This document shows, piece after piece, positions 1 to 8,841 of a stretch of DNA of 64,000 bases (positions are counted from its first letter, which is position 1; the number at the start of each line of letters is the position of its first letter). The DNA is taken from the NCBI RefSeq assembly GCF_900091555.1, contig NZ_FMCX01000003.1, positions 248,001-312,000 of the forward strand, in the 5' to 3' direction. The stretch is from Micromonospora mirobrigensis. GTDB lineage: Bacteria > Actinomycetota > Actinomycetes > Mycobacteriales > Micromonosporaceae. A program made the position numbers and the translations under genes. The notes under the pieces are model-generated. The model was not told the DNA's origin. It worked only from the letters and a program-made list of their open reading frames with translations, and did not search any database.

Positions 1-1517
1 AGCAGCGAGGCCAGCAGGGCGACCGTGACGGTGATCGCGAACGGCGCGAAGAGCTGCCCGACGAAGCCACCGACCAGGGCGATCGGGGCGAAGACGGCCA
101 CCGTGGTGAGGGTCGAGGCGGTCACCGCGCCGGCCACCTCGCGGACCGCGCCGAGGATGGCGTCCCGCCTCGGCTCGCCGTAGCCGAGGTGCCGCTTGAT
201 GTTCTCCAGCACGACGATCGAGTCGTCGACCACCCGGCCGACCGCGATGGTCAGCGCGCCCAGGGTGAGCAGGTTCAACGAGTAGTCACCGGCCCAGAGG
301 GCGATCAGGGCGACCAGCACCGACAGCGGGATGGAGACCGCGGTGACCAGGGTGGAGCGCACCGACAGCAGGAAGACCAGGATGACCACCACGGCCATCA
401 GCAGGCCGAGCAGCCCCTCGGTGGTCAGGCTCTCGATGGACCGCTCGATGAACGGGGCCTGGTCGAAGACCACGGCGAGGTCGGCGCCACCGGCGTCCTT
501 CAGCTCGGCGAGCCGGTCCCGGATCTCGTGCGAGATGGTCACCGCGTTGCCGTCCGGGGCGGCGGTGACGGCGAGGCCCAGGCTGGGCCGGCCGTTGGTA
601 CGGGTGATCGCGGTGGCCGGGGCGAGTTCCTCGGTGACGGTGGCCACCGACCCGAGGGTCACCGCCCGGGCGGGCGCGCGGCGCGCCGGCGGGGCGGCGA
701 CCGGCTTGACCGCCGGCTTCCCGGCGACCGGCTTGACGGCCGGCGGCCGGGGCGGGGCGGGTCGCGCGGGCGGCGTCACGACCTTGAGGACCAGCCCGCG
801 CAGCTCCTCCGCCGAGCGGATCGGGCCACCCACCTGCACCGGCAGGGAGCGGCTGCCGTCGGTGACCGTGCCGGCGGGGATCGCCACGCCGTTGCTGCGG
901 AGCAGCTCGGCGATGGCGGTGGGCTCGATCCGGTTCGCGGCGAGCTTCGCCGGGTCCGGCCGGACCACCACGATCGGGTCCCGGGCACCGGTCAGCGCCA
1001 CCGAGCGGACGCCCTCGATCGCCTCCAGCTCCGGCAGGACCGACCGGCGCAGCCGCTCGGCGAGGGCCTGCTCGTCCCCGTCGCCGGAGGCGGCCAGCAC
1101 CACGGCCGGCAGGTCGTCGGTGGAGCCGGCGAGCACCTGCGGCTCGACGCCGGCCGGGAGCTGACCGGCGATCCGGCCCAGCGCGGCCTGCATCTTGTTG
1201 ACCACGTCGTCCACGTCGGTGCCGAACGTGTACTGCACCACGACGGTGGCCGAGCCCTCCCGCGAGGTGGAGGTGATCTTCTCCAGCCCCGGGACGCCCT
1301 GGAGGCTGTTCTCGATCGGCTCGGTCACCTGCGCCTCGACCACCTCGGGCGAGGCGCCGGGCTGGACCGCCACGACGAACGCGGCGGGCAGCTCCAACGA
1401 GGGCAGGAGCTGCTGCTTCAACGACGGTACGGCGAACGCCCCGAACGCCGCGGTCACCACCGCGATGAGGGCGACGAGCCCCCGGTTGGCGAGGCTGGAT
1501 CTGGCGAGCAGCGACAT
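1..1517 (-). CDS. RND/HAE1-type efflux transporter, C-terminus cut by window edge
   Basis: Inner-membrane transporter of the AcrB/HAE1 resistance-nodulation-division family, expected to export hydrophobic compounds by proton antiport. About 505 residues of a usual ~1050 are present. An N-terminal membrane helix (LVALIAVVTAAFGAFAV) is followed by the extracytoplasmic porter domain. The fourth-helix signature VGRVVDDSIVVLENI carries the paired Asp of the proton relay. The ATG at 1515-1517 follows an AGGAG about 12 nt upstream. Residues ~247-285 form a Pro/Ala/Lys/Arg-rich low-complexity insert inside the porter domain, which family members normally lack. thrC lies upstream on the same strand but is separated by a hairpin, so this gene probably has its own promoter. 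Substrate unknown. Confidence 0.85.
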   Translation of the reverse strand, partial: MSLLARSSLANRGLVALIAVVTAAFGAFAVPSLKQQLLPSLELPAAFVVAVQPGASPEVVEAQVTEPIENSLQGVPGLEKITSTSREGSATVVVQYTFGTDVDDVVNKMQAALGRIAGQLPAGVEPQVLAGSTDDLPAVVLAASGDGDEQALAERLRRSVLPELEAIEGVRSVALTGARDPIVVVRPDPAKLAANRIEPTAIAELLRSNGVAIPAGTVTDGSRSLPVQVGGPIRSAEELRGLVLKVVTPPARPAPPRPPAVKPVAGKPAVKPVAAPPARRAPARAVTLGSVATVTEELAPATAITRTNGRPSLGLAVTAAPDGNAVTISHEIRDRLAELKDAGGADLAVVFDQAPFIERSIESLTTEGLLGLLMAVVVILVFLLSVRSTLVTAVSIPLSVLVALIALWAGDYSLNLLTLGALTIAVGRVVDDSIVVLENIKRHLGYGEPRRDAILGAVREVAGAVTASTLTTVAVFAPIALVGGFVGQLFAPFAITVTVALLASL

Positions 1518-1589
1518 CGGGACGGCTCACTCCTGAGGGGAAGGGACGGCTCGGTGGGGAAAGTGTGCCGGAACCGATCTTCGCCACCC

Positions 1590-1614
1590 GCGCCGCCCCC
1601 GCACGGGGCGGCGC
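1590..1614 (-). terminator. Hairpin downstream of thrC
   Basis: Perfect 10-bp GC stem (1590-1599 with 1605-1614) and a 5-nt loop, starting 2 nt after the thrC stop. No U-tract follows, as in many actinobacterial terminators. It separates thrC from the downstream RND gene. Confidence 0.6.
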
Positions 1615-1616
1615 GC

Positions 1617-2666
1617 TCAGGCCAGGTCGAGGGAGCGGGCCGCCGCCAACGGGTCGTTGGCGATGGTGACCGGCGCGGGCGCGGTGGAGATCGCCCACTC
1701 CGGGTCCTTGAGGCCGTGCCCGGTGACCGTGCAGACCACGGTGGACCCCGCCGGCACCCGACCGGCCGCCCCCTGCTGGAGCAGGCCGGCCACGCTGGCC
1801 GCGCTGCCCAGCTCGACGAAGACCCCCACCTCGCGGGCGAGGAGACGGTACGCCGACAGGATCTCCCGGTCGGTGACCGAGGCGATCAGCCCGCCGGAGG
1901 CGTCCCGGGCGTCGATCGCCCTGGTCCAGCTGGCCGGGTTGCCGATCCGGATGGCGGTGGCGATGGTGGACGGCTCCGGCACCACCTTGCCGCCGACCAG
2001 CGGCGCGGCCCCGGCGGCCTGGAAGCCGTACATCTTCGGGGCTCGGGTGGCGTTGCCGTCGTGCACGTCCTCGGAGTAGCCCATCCAGTACGCCGAGATG
2101 TTGCCCGCGTTGCCGACCGGCAGGCAGTGGATGTCGGGGGCGTCGCCGAGCGCCTCGACGATCTCGAAGGCGGCGGTCTTCTGGCCGTGCAACCGGTTGA
2201 TGTTGACCGAGTTGACCAGGGCCACCGGGTAGTCCTGGGCGAGCTTGCCGGCGAGCGCGAGGCAGTCGTCGAAGTTGCCGTTGACCTGGAGCAGCTTGGC
2301 GCCGTGCACCAGCGCCTGGGCCAGCTTGCCCAGCGCGATCTTGCCCTGCGGCACCAGCACCGCGCAGGTGATCCCGGCGCGGGCCGCGTACGCCGCCGCG
2401 GAGGCGCTGGTGTTGCCGGTGGAGGCGCAGATGAGCGCCTTGTCGCCGGCCTCCACCGCCTTGGACACGGCGACGGTCATGCCCCGGTCCTTGAACGAGC
2501 CGGTGGGGTTGGCGCCCTCGACCTTCAGCCACACGTCGCAGTCGAGGCGGGCGGAGAGCGCCGGCGCCGGCAGCAGCGGGGTGTTCCCCTCGTGCAGGGT
2601 GACGACGGGCGTCGCGTCGGTGACCGGCAGCCGGTGCCGGTACGCGTCGATCAGTCCTCGCCACAT
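1617..2666 (-). CDS. thrC: Threonine synthase
   Basis: PLP-dependent enzyme converting O-phosphohomoserine to threonine and phosphate, the last step of threonine synthesis; cytoplasmic. At 349 residues it is the normal length for the short bacterial form. The PLP lysine is Lys59 in [20 protein letters not shown] follows and the phosphate-binding glycine loop is GNAGNIS near residue 190. It lies last in argS-lysA-hom-thrC, 97 nt after hom, with a long nested stem-loop in that gap. thrB, often adjacent in actinobacteria, is not between here and the window edge. Confidence 0.96.
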   Translation of the reverse strand: MWRGLIDAYRHRLPVTDATPVVTLHEGNTPLLPAPALSARLDCDVWLKVEGANPTGSFKDRGMTVAVSKAVEAGDKALICASTGNTSASAAAYAARAGITCAVLVPQGKIALGKLAQALVHGAKLLQVNGNFDDCLALAGKLAQDYPVALVNSVNINRLHGQKTAAFEIVEALGDAPDIHCLPVGNAGNISAYWMGYSEDVHDGNATRAPKMYGFQAAGAAPLVGGKVVPEPSTIATAIRIGNPASWTRAIDARDASGGLIASVTDREILSAYRLLAREVGVFVELGSAASVAGLLQQGAAGRVPAGSTVVCTVTGHGLKDPEWAISTAPAPVTIANDPLAAARSLDLA

Positions 2667-2684
2667 GTCGTTGCTCCTATCGTC

Positions 2685-2755
2685 GTCCCCCGTCAGGGTG
2701 GCTCACGGGGTGCGGCCGCCCGGGGCCGCACCCGAGGTCATCCACCTGACGGGAC
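2685..2755 (-). other. Nested stem-loop between hom and thrC
   Basis: The inner stem is a perfect 10-bp GC repeat (2708-2717 with 2724-2733, 6-nt loop). It sits inside an outer imperfect stem pairing 2685-2701 with 2742-2755 (GTCAGGGTGG against CCACCTGAC). It fills the hom-thrC gap and ends ~18 nt before the thrC start. It could be an attenuator, a processing site or a partial terminator that lowers thrC relative to hom. No leader peptide was recognised. Confidence 0.5.
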
Positions 2756-2763
2756 GACCCACC

Positions 2764-4089
2764 TCAGGCCCCGCCCTCGACCCGCAGCACGCTGGCCACC
2801 GACCGGACGATGTCCAGCCCGCGCAGCTCGCCCACGGTCGCGGCCAGCGCGGCGTCCGGCGCGACGTGCGTGACGATGACCAGGTCGGCGTCCTCGCCCC
2901 GACCGGCCGGCCCGCCACCCGCCGGACCCTGCCGGACCGTGGCGATGGAGACGTCGTGCCGGGCGAAGACCCCGGCGACGGACTGGAGCACACCCGGACG
3001 GTCGGCCACGTCGAGGCTGATGTGGTAGCGGGTGAGCGCCTCCCCCATCGGCCGCACGGCCAGGTCCGCGTACGCGGACTCGCTGGCCGCCCGGGCCCCG
3101 GCGAGCCGGTTGCGGGCCACCGCCACCACGTCGCCGAGGACGGCGCTGGCGGTCGGCGCCCCACCGGCGCCCCGGCCGTAGAACATCAGCTGCCCGGCCG
3201 CCTCGGCCTCGACGAAGACCGCGTTGAACGCGTCACCGACGCTGGCCAGCGGGTGGCCCAGCGGGATCATCGCCGGGTGCACCCGGACGCTGACCGTCTC
3301 CCGGCCCGTGTCGTCGACCCCCCGGGCGGCGATGCAGAGCAGCTTGATGGTGCAGCCCATCGCCCTGGCGCTGGCCACGTCGGCGGCGGTCACCTCGGTG
3401 ATCCCCTCGCGGTGCACGTCGGCGGCGGTGACCCGGGTGTGGAAGGCCAGCGAGGCGAGGATGGCGGCCTTCGCGGCGGCGTCGAAGCCCTCCACGTCGG
3501 CGGTCGGGTCCGCCTCGGCGTACCCCAGCTCGGTGGCCTCCTCCAGCGCCTCGGCGAAGCCGGCGCCGGTGGCGTCCATGGCGGAGAGGATGAAGTTGGT
3601 GGTGCCGTTGACGATGCCGGTGACCCGGTTGATCCGGTCCCCGTGCAGCGAGTCGCGCAGCGGGCGCAGCAGCGGGATCGCCCCGGCGACGCTGGCCTCG
3701 TAGTAGAGGTCGGCACCGCCCTCGGCGGCGGCGTCGTGCAGGGCCGCGCCGTCCTCGGCGAGCAGCGCCTTGTTGGCGGTGACCACGCTCTTGCCGGCGC
3801 GCAGCGCCTCCACCAGCCAGCTGCGGGCCGGCTCGATCCCGCCGACCATCTCGACCACCACGTCGACGTCGTCGCGCTTGATCAGGCCGAGCGGGTCGGT
3901 GGTGAACAGCGCCGGGTCGACCGGCAGGCCGGCCCGGTCCCGGCCGACCCGGCGTACGGCGATGCCGGCGATCTCCAGCGGAGCCCCGATCCGGGCGGTG
4001 AGGTCGGCCGACTGCTCGTGCAGCAGCCGGACCACCTCACTGCCGACGGTTCCGCAGCCGAGCAGCGCCAAACGCACAGGTGACGTCAT
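2764..4089 (-). CDS. hom: Homoserine dehydrogenase
   Basis: NAD(P)H-dependent reduction of aspartate semialdehyde to homoserine, the branch point to threonine and methionine. The 441 residues show a Rossmann GCGTVGSEVV near the N-terminus, the nucleotide/catalytic region VTANKALLAEDG, the substrate region GIVNGTTNFILSAM and ADPTADVEGFDAAAKAAILA, and a C-terminal ACT domain (HISLDVADRPGVLQSVAGVFA) expected to mediate threonine feedback. A Gly/Pro/Ala-rich insert (GPAGGGPAGRGEDAD) interrupts the ACT domain. The ATG overlaps the lysA stop by 4 nt (ATGA), so the two are translationally coupled. Confidence 0.96.
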   Translation of the reverse strand: MTSPVRLALLGCGTVGSEVVRLLHEQSADLTARIGAPLEIAGIAVRRVGRDRAGLPVDPALFTTDPLGLIKRDDVDVVVEMVGGIEPARSWLVEALRAGKSVVTANKALLAEDGAALHDAAAEGGADLYYEASVAGAIPLLRPLRDSLHGDRINRVTGIVNGTTNFILSAMDATGAGFAEALEEATELGYAEADPTADVEGFDAAAKAAILASLAFHTRVTAADVHREGITEVTAADVASARAMGCTIKLLCIAARGVDDTGRETVSVRVHPAMIPLGHPLASVGDAFNAVFVEAEAAGQLMFYGRGAGGAPTASAVLGDVVAVARNRLAGARAASESAYADLAVRPMGEALTRYHISLDVADRPGVLQSVAGVFARHDVSIATVRQGPAGGGPAGRGEDADLVIVTHVAPDAALAATVGELRGLDIVRSVASVLRVEGGA

Positions 4090-5471
4090 CCCACATCCAG
4101 AGTCAGCAGGTCCTCTTCGGTTTCCCGCCGGACGATCAGCCGGGCCCGTCCGGCACGCACGGCGACCACCGGGGGGCGCGGCACGTGGTTGTAGTTGCTG
4201 GCCATGCTCCGGCAGTACGCACCGGTGCCGGGCACCGCGACAAGATCTCCGGGCTGCACGTCGGCGGGCAGGAATTCATCCTTCACCACGATGTCCCCGG
4301 ACTCACAGTGCTTTCCCACCACGCGGGCGAGCAGCGGCTCCGCCGCCGAGGCCCGGTTGGCCAGCGTGGCCGAGTACGACGCGTCGTAGAGCGCGGTCCG
4401 GATGTTGTCGCTCATCCCCCCGTCGACGCTGACGTACGTCCGCAGCCCGTCGACGTCCTTGACCGTGCCCACCTCGTAGAGGGTGAACACGGCGGGGCCG
4501 ACGATGGCCCGGCCCGGCTCGATCGAGAGTCGGGGCACGGCCAGCCGCTCCGCCGCGCACTCCGACTCGACGATCCGGCGCATCCGCTTGGCCAGCTCGT
4601 GCGGCGACGACGGGTCGTCCTGGGTGGTGTACGCGATGCCGAAGCCACCGCCCAGGTCCAGCTCGGGCAGCTCCACCCCGCGCGCGTCGCGGATCTGCGC
4701 CTGGAGGCCGAGCACCCGGCGGGCGGAGACCTCGAAGCCGCTGGTGTCGAAGATCTGCGAGCCGATGTGCGAGTGCAGGCCGCGCAGGTCGAGCACGTCG
4801 TCGTCGAGGACCCGCAGGGCCGCCGCCAGGGCCGCCCCGCCGGCCAGCGAGAAGCCGAACTTCTGGTCCTCGTGGGCGGTGGCGATGAACTCGTGGGTGT
4901 GCGCCTCGACGCCGACGGTCACCCGGACCAGCACGCCGGGGCGTACCCCGCGTTCGCGGGCCAGCGCGGTGAGCCGGTCGATCTCGGTGAACGAGTCGAG
5001 GACGATCCGCCCCACCCCGGCGTCCAGCGCCCGGGTCAGCTCGGCCACGGACTTGTTGTTGCCGTGGAAGGCGATCCGCGCCGGGTCCATCCCGGCCGCC
5101 AGCGCGGTGGCCAGCTCACCGCCGGTGCAGACGTCGAGGAGCAGCCCCTCCTCGGCGATCATCCGCACCACCGCCCGGCAGAGGAAAGCCTTGCCCGCGT
5201 AGTAGACGTCCGCGTCGCCGAAGGCGTCCCGGAAGTCCCGGGCCCGGGCCCGCAGGTCGTCCTCGTCCAGGACGTACGCCGGGGTGCCGTACTCCCGGGC
5301 CAGTTCCTGGACCGACAGGTCGGCGACCCGGAGCGCGCCGTCGGCGCCGCGGACGACGGTGCGCGGCCACAGGGCCGACACCAGGGAGTTGACGTCGATC
5401 GGGGTACGCAGCCACGAGGGCCCGCGGCTGCCGATGTCGCCGTGCAGGGCACCGGCCTCGTGCGCGCGCAT
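4086..5471 (-). CDS. lysA: Diaminopimelate decarboxylase
   Basis: PLP enzyme that decarboxylates meso-diaminopimelate to lysine. It is 461 residues, normal for actinobacterial LysA. The PLP lysine is Lys94 in YYAGKAF. Other signatures are HIGSQIFD, the phosphate-binding GGGFGIAY, EPGRAIVG, the active-site cysteine in GKHCESGD, and GAYCRSMASNYN. The gene starts 3 nt after the argS stop and its own stop overlaps the hom start by 4 nt, so argS-lysA-hom is very likely one transcript supplying lysine and homoserine. Confidence 0.97.
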   Translation of the reverse strand: MRAHEAGALHGDIGSRGPSWLRTPIDVNSLVSALWPRTVVRGADGALRVADLSVQELAREYGTPAYVLDEDDLRARARDFRDAFGDADVYYAGKAFLCRAVVRMIAEEGLLLDVCTGGELATALAAGMDPARIAFHGNNKSVAELTRALDAGVGRIVLDSFTEIDRLTALARERGVRPGVLVRVTVGVEAHTHEFIATAHEDQKFGFSLAGGAALAAALRVLDDDVLDLRGLHSHIGSQIFDTSGFEVSARRVLGLQAQIRDARGVELPELDLGGGFGIAYTTQDDPSSPHELAKRMRRIVESECAAERLAVPRLSIEPGRAIVGPAVFTLYEVGTVKDVDGLRTYVSVDGGMSDNIRTALYDASYSATLANRASAAEPLLARVVGKHCESGDIVVKDEFLPADVQPGDLVAVPGTGAYCRSMASNYNHVPRPPVVAVRAGRARLIVRRETEEDLLTLDVG

Positions 5472-5474
5472 GTG

Positions 5475-7142
5475 CTACATCCTCTCGGGGGCCGAGACGC
5501 CGAGCAGGCGCAGGCCGTTGGCGATGACCGTGCGGGTGGCGTCGTTGAGCCAGAGCCGGGCGCGGTGCAGGTCGGTGACCTCCTCGTCGCCCTGCGGCAG
5601 GACCCGGCAGTTGTCGTAGAACCGGTGGTAGGAGGCGGCCACGCTCTCCTCCAGGTAGCGGGCCACCCGGTGCGGCTCGCGCAGCTCGGCCGCGGTGGCC
5701 ACCACGGCGGGGAACTCGGCGAGCGCCTTGAGCAGCTCGTTCTCCTTGTCGTGGGAGAGCAGCTCCGGCTGGAAGTCGTCGGCCGCGCCCCGGGTCAGCC
5801 CCACCTCGGCGGCGTTGCGGGCGACACCGGCAGTCCGGGCGGCGACGTACTGCACGTAGTAGACCGGGTTGTCGCGGGTGGCCCGGGTCCACAGCTCCAC
5901 GTCGATGTCGATCGGCGAGTCGCTGGAGTAGCGGGCCAGCGCGTAGCGGGACGCGTCCACCCCGATCGCGTCGACCAGGTCCTCCAGGGTGACCACGGTG
6001 CCGGCCCGCTTGCTCATCCGCACCGGGGCACCGTCGCGGACCAGGTTGACCAGCTGGCCGATGAGGATCTCCAGGTTGCGCTCCGGGTCGTCGCCGAAGC
6101 ACGCGGCCATCGCCTTCATCCGGCCGATGTAGCCGTGGTGGTCCGCCCCAAGCATGATCACGACCCGCTCGAAGCCCCGCTCGCGCTTGTCGAGGTAGTA
6201 GGCGCAGTCGGCGGCGAAGTACGTCCACTCGCCGTTGGACTTGCGCAGCACCCGGTCCTTGTCGTCACCGAAGTCGGTGGTGCGCAGCCAGGTGGCGCCC
6301 TCGGACTCGTAGAGGTGCCCCTGCTCCCGCAGCCGGTTCAGCGCCAGGTCCAGCTCGCCCCGGTCGTGCAGGTCCTTCTCGTTGAAGTAGGTGTCGAACT
6401 CGACGCCGAAGGCCGCCAGCGACGACTTGATCTCGGCGAACATCAGCGCCACGCCCTCGACCCGGAAGGTCTCCTGGGCGGCGTCGTCGGACAGCTCCAG
6501 CACGTCCGGGCGGATCCCGCGGACCGCCTCGGCGATCTCGGCGATGTACGCGCCGCCGTACCCGTCCTCGGGGGCCGGCTCGCCCTTCGCGGCGGCCAGC
6601 AGGGACCGGGCGAACCGGTCGATCTGCGAGCCGGCGTCGTTGAAGTAGTACTCGGTGCCCACGTCGGCGCCGGTGGCGCGGAGCAGCCGGCTCAGCGCGT
6701 CGCCGACGGCGGCCCAGCGGACCCCGCCGATGTGCACCGGGCCGGTCGGGTTCGCCGAGACGAACTCCAGGTTGATCTTCTCGCCGGCCAGCCGGTCGCT
6801 GCCGCCGTACCCGGCGCCGGCCGCCACGATCACCCGGGCCAGCTGCCCGGCGGCGGCCGCGTCGAGGCGGATGTTCAGAAAGCCCGGCCCGGCGATCTCC
6901 ACCGACTTGATCCCCGGCGCCCGGCCGAGCTGCTCGGCGAGGCCGGCGGCCAGCTCACGCGGGGGCACACCGACCTTCTTGCTCAGCTGGAGCGCCAGGG
7001 TGGAGGCGTAGTCGCCGTGATCGGGGTTGCGCGGGCGTTCCACGGCGGTGGTCTCCGGCAGCGCGGATCGATCCAACCCGCGCTCCGAGAAGACGGCATG
7101 GGCTGCGGAGAGGACGACGTCGGCGAGTTCTGCAGGAGTCAC
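5475..7142 (-). CDS. argS: Arginyl-tRNA synthetase
   Basis: Class I synthetase charging tRNA-Arg. The 555 residues contain [11 protein letters not shown] (HIGH motif, His137) and VRMSKRAGT (KMSKS-like, Lys378), followed by an anticodon-binding domain rich in YARI-type contacts near the C-terminus. The start is the GTG at 7140-7142; the nearby ATG at 7148-7150 runs into an in-frame stop after two codons. No Shine-Dalgarno is visible and a TANNNT box lies 6 nt upstream, so the mRNA may be leaderless. It is first in argS-lysA-hom-thrC. A tRNA-Arg gene lies 2.6 kb away. Confidence 0.97.
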   Translation of the reverse strand: MTPAELADVVLSAAHAVFSERGLDRSALPETTAVERPRNPDHGDYASTLALQLSKKVGVPPRELAAGLAEQLGRAPGIKSVEIAGPGFLNIRLDAAAAGQLARVIVAAGAGYGGSDRLAGEKINLEFVSANPTGPVHIGGVRWAAVGDALSRLLRATGADVGTEYYFNDAGSQIDRFARSLLAAAKGEPAPEDGYGGAYIAEIAEAVRGIRPDVLELSDDAAQETFRVEGVALMFAEIKSSLAAFGVEFDTYFNEKDLHDRGELDLALNRLREQGHLYESEGATWLRTTDFGDDKDRVLRKSNGEWTYFAADCAYYLDKRERGFERVVIMLGADHHGYIGRMKAMAACFGDDPERNLEILIGQLVNLVRDGAPVRMSKRAGTVVTLEDLVDAIGVDASRYALARYSSDSPIDIDVELWTRATRDNPVYYVQYVAARTAGVARNAAEVGLTRGAADDFQPELLSHDKENELLKALAEFPAVVATAAELREPHRVARYLEESVAASYHRFYDNCRVLPQGDEEVTDLHRARLWLNDATRTVIANGLRLLGVSAPERM

Positions 7143-7148
7143 CGAACC

Positions 7149-7154
7149 ATGTTA
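7149..7154 (-). promoter_or_regulatory. Candidate -10 box for a leaderless argS transcript
   Basis: On the minus strand this reads TAACAT, a TANNNT match ending 6 nt before the argS GTG. That spacing would place the transcription start on or beside the start codon, as is common for actinobacterial leaderless genes. No clear -35 element. Confidence 0.35.
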
Positions 7155-7239
7155 TCGGGGGTAGACTCGGGCACTTGGCGGCGACCCTGCGCGACATTTC
7201 GGCCGCCACTCCCCTGACCGACCGACCTGACGAGGCACG

Positions 7240-8055
7240 ATGAGCATCAGCACCCCGGGCGGCCCGGAGCGCCGCCCGACCGTGGTCAGCACCGGCAAGA
7301 AGCCGGCGGCCGGCCGGCCTGCGGCTGGCGATCGGACGGCCAAGCCGGGCGCCGGGAAGGGCACCCCCCGGCAGGGCTCGGGCGGCAAGGGCCGCAAGCC
7401 GATCACGCCGGTGAAGGTGAGCCAGGGCCGCGCCTGGGGGCCGACCGCGCTGATCACCGCCGTCTGCCTGCTGGCCGTGGGCATCGTCGGCTACGCCGTC
7501 TACGCGGCCGCGCAGGGCTCGAAGCCGTGGGAGAAGCGGGCGGCCGACATCAAGGGCATCGTCGACTACCGCGACAAGGACAAGGACCTGGTCAAGGGCG
7601 GCAACCACCAGCAGGGCCCGGTCAAGTACACGGTCCTCCCGCCGGTGGCCGGCCCGCACAACCCGGCCTGGCAGAACTGCATGGGCGACGTCTACGACGC
7701 CCCGATCGCCAACGAGCACGCGGTGCACAGCCTGGAGCACGGCACGGTCTGGATCACCTACCGGCCCGACCTCCCCGCCGACCAGGTGGCGAAGCTCAAG
7801 GAGAAGGTCGTCGGCAAGGAGAAGCTGATGCTCAGCCCGTACGAGGGGCTGGACAAGCCGATCTCGCTGCAGGCCTGGGGCTACCAGCTCAAGGTCGACA
7901 ACGCCGACGACAAGCGGATCGACGAGTTCATCAAGACGCTGCGGGTGAACGCCTCGATCGAGGGCCCGAACGCGCTGTGCACCCAGGGCGTGACCGCCAC
8001 CGGCACCACGCCGCGCGACATGGGCAACCAGATGTCCGACCAGACCCAGGGCTGA
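7240..8055 (+). CDS. DUF3105 membrane-anchored protein
   Basis: Function unknown; recognised by the DUF3105 core GPHNPAWQNCMGDVYDAPIANEHAVHSLEHGTVWITYRPD. The 271-residue protein has a basic, Gly/Pro/Lys-rich cytoplasmic N-terminus (1-65), one membrane helix at ~67-90 and an extracytoplasmic domain. Conserved Cys and His residues (NEHAVHSLEHG) suggest, but do not prove, metal or thiol chemistry. It is divergent from argS and 11 nt upstream of the DUF305 gene, a pairing common in actinobacteria. ATG start with GAGG a few nt upstream. Confidence 0.88.
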   Translation: MSISTPGGPERRPTVVSTGKKPAAGRPAAGDRTAKPGAGKGTPRQGSGGKGRKPITPVKVSQGRAWGPTALITAVCLLAVGIVGYAVYAAAQGSKPWEKRAADIKGIVDYRDKDKDLVKGGNHQQGPVKYTVLPPVAGPHNPAWQNCMGDVYDAPIANEHAVHSLEHGTVWITYRPDLPADQVAKLKEKVVGKEKLMLSPYEGLDKPISLQAWGYQLKVDNADDKRIDEFIKTLRVNASIEGPNALCTQGVTATGTTPRDMGNQMSDQTQG

Positions 8056-8066
8056 GGACGCAGGTC

Positions 8067-8735
8067 ATGACGGCTCCCACCACGACGGCGAACGCGCCCG
8101 ACGAGACCCCGGTCACCGGCTCCGGTGACCGGCGGTCGGCGCGCCGCTTCGGCATCCTGGCGTTGGCCGCCGCCGTCGTGGTGGGGCTGCTCCTCGGGTA
8201 CGCCGGCGGCCTGCTCACCCCGAAGCTCACCCGACCGGGGGACACCTCGGCCGAGGCGGGCTTCGCCCGGGACATGACCACCCACCACTCGCAGGCGGTC
8301 GCCATGGGGCTGATGGCGTTCCAGAAGGGCACCGACCCGGAGGTACGCCAGATCGGCGTGGACATCGCCACCGGCCAGCAGGGCGAGATCGGCACCATGC
8401 AGACCTGGCTGCGGTCGTGGGGGCTGGACCCGGCCGGTTCGGAGCCGGCGATGGCCTGGATGCCGGACGGCGCGGCCCTGGTCAAGAACGGGTTGATGCC
8501 GGGGATGGCCACCCCGGAGGAGATGACGGAGCTCGAGGCCGCCAAGGGGCGCGACTTCGACGTCATGTTCCTGAAGATGATGATCCAGCACCACCTCGGT
8601 GGGGTGCACATGATCGACGGCATCCTGGACGCCGGTGGCGATCCGGAGGTGACCCGGGTGGCCCAGGTCATGAAGAACACCCAGCAGACCGACCTGGCCA
8701 ACATGAACGCCGCGGTCAAGCGGCTGGGCGGCTGA
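8067..8735 (+). CDS. DUF305 (ferritin-like, His-rich) membrane-anchored protein
   Basis: The 222-residue protein has a cytoplasmic tail, one membrane helix at ~28-50 and an extracytoplasmic DUF305 domain. The hallmark paired histidines are MTTHHSQAVAM (His73/74) and MMIQHHLGGVHM (His175/176/181), with many Met residues. The family has a four-helix ferritin-like fold and is often linked to copper or other metals, but no activity is established. It follows the DUF3105 gene after 11 nt, most likely in one operon, and is closed by a strong hairpin. Confidence 0.9.
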   Translation: MTAPTTTANAPDETPVTGSGDRRSARRFGILALAAAVVVGLLLGYAGGLLTPKLTRPGDTSAEAGFARDMTTHHSQAVAMGLMAFQKGTDPEVRQIGVDIATGQQGEIGTMQTWLRSWGLDPAGSEPAMAWMPDGAALVKNGLMPGMATPEEMTELEAAKGRDFDVMFLKMMIQHHLGGVHMIDGILDAGGDPEVTRVAQVMKNTQQTDLANMNAAVKRLGG

Positions 8736-8754
8736 CCGTCCCGCGTACCTCGTC

Positions 8755-8791
8755 CGAAGGCCGCAATCCGCCGTGCCGGATGCGGCCTTCG
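8755..8791 (+). terminator. Intrinsic-type terminator after the DUF305 gene
   Basis: An 11-bp perfect stem (8755-8765 with 8781-8791, CGAAGGCCGCA) with further pairing in the loop (ATCCG/CGGAT), followed by TCCGTTTAG. It lies 20 nt after the stop codon. Confidence 0.85.
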
Positions 8792-8841
8792 TCCGTTTAG
8801 AGAGCTTTGCCGGTGTGGTGGCTTAAAACCCATTACACGGG

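Noticed and set aside
189..2873. 894-codon plus-strand ORF across the RND and thrC genes
   Set aside because: Antisense frame of two well-supported minus-strand genes; low-complexity Arg/Gly/Asp composition.
4080..7217. 1045-codon plus-strand ORF opposite lysA and argS
   Set aside because: Shadow of real minus-strand synthetase and decarboxylase genes; repetitive His/Val/Gly/Arg composition without domains.
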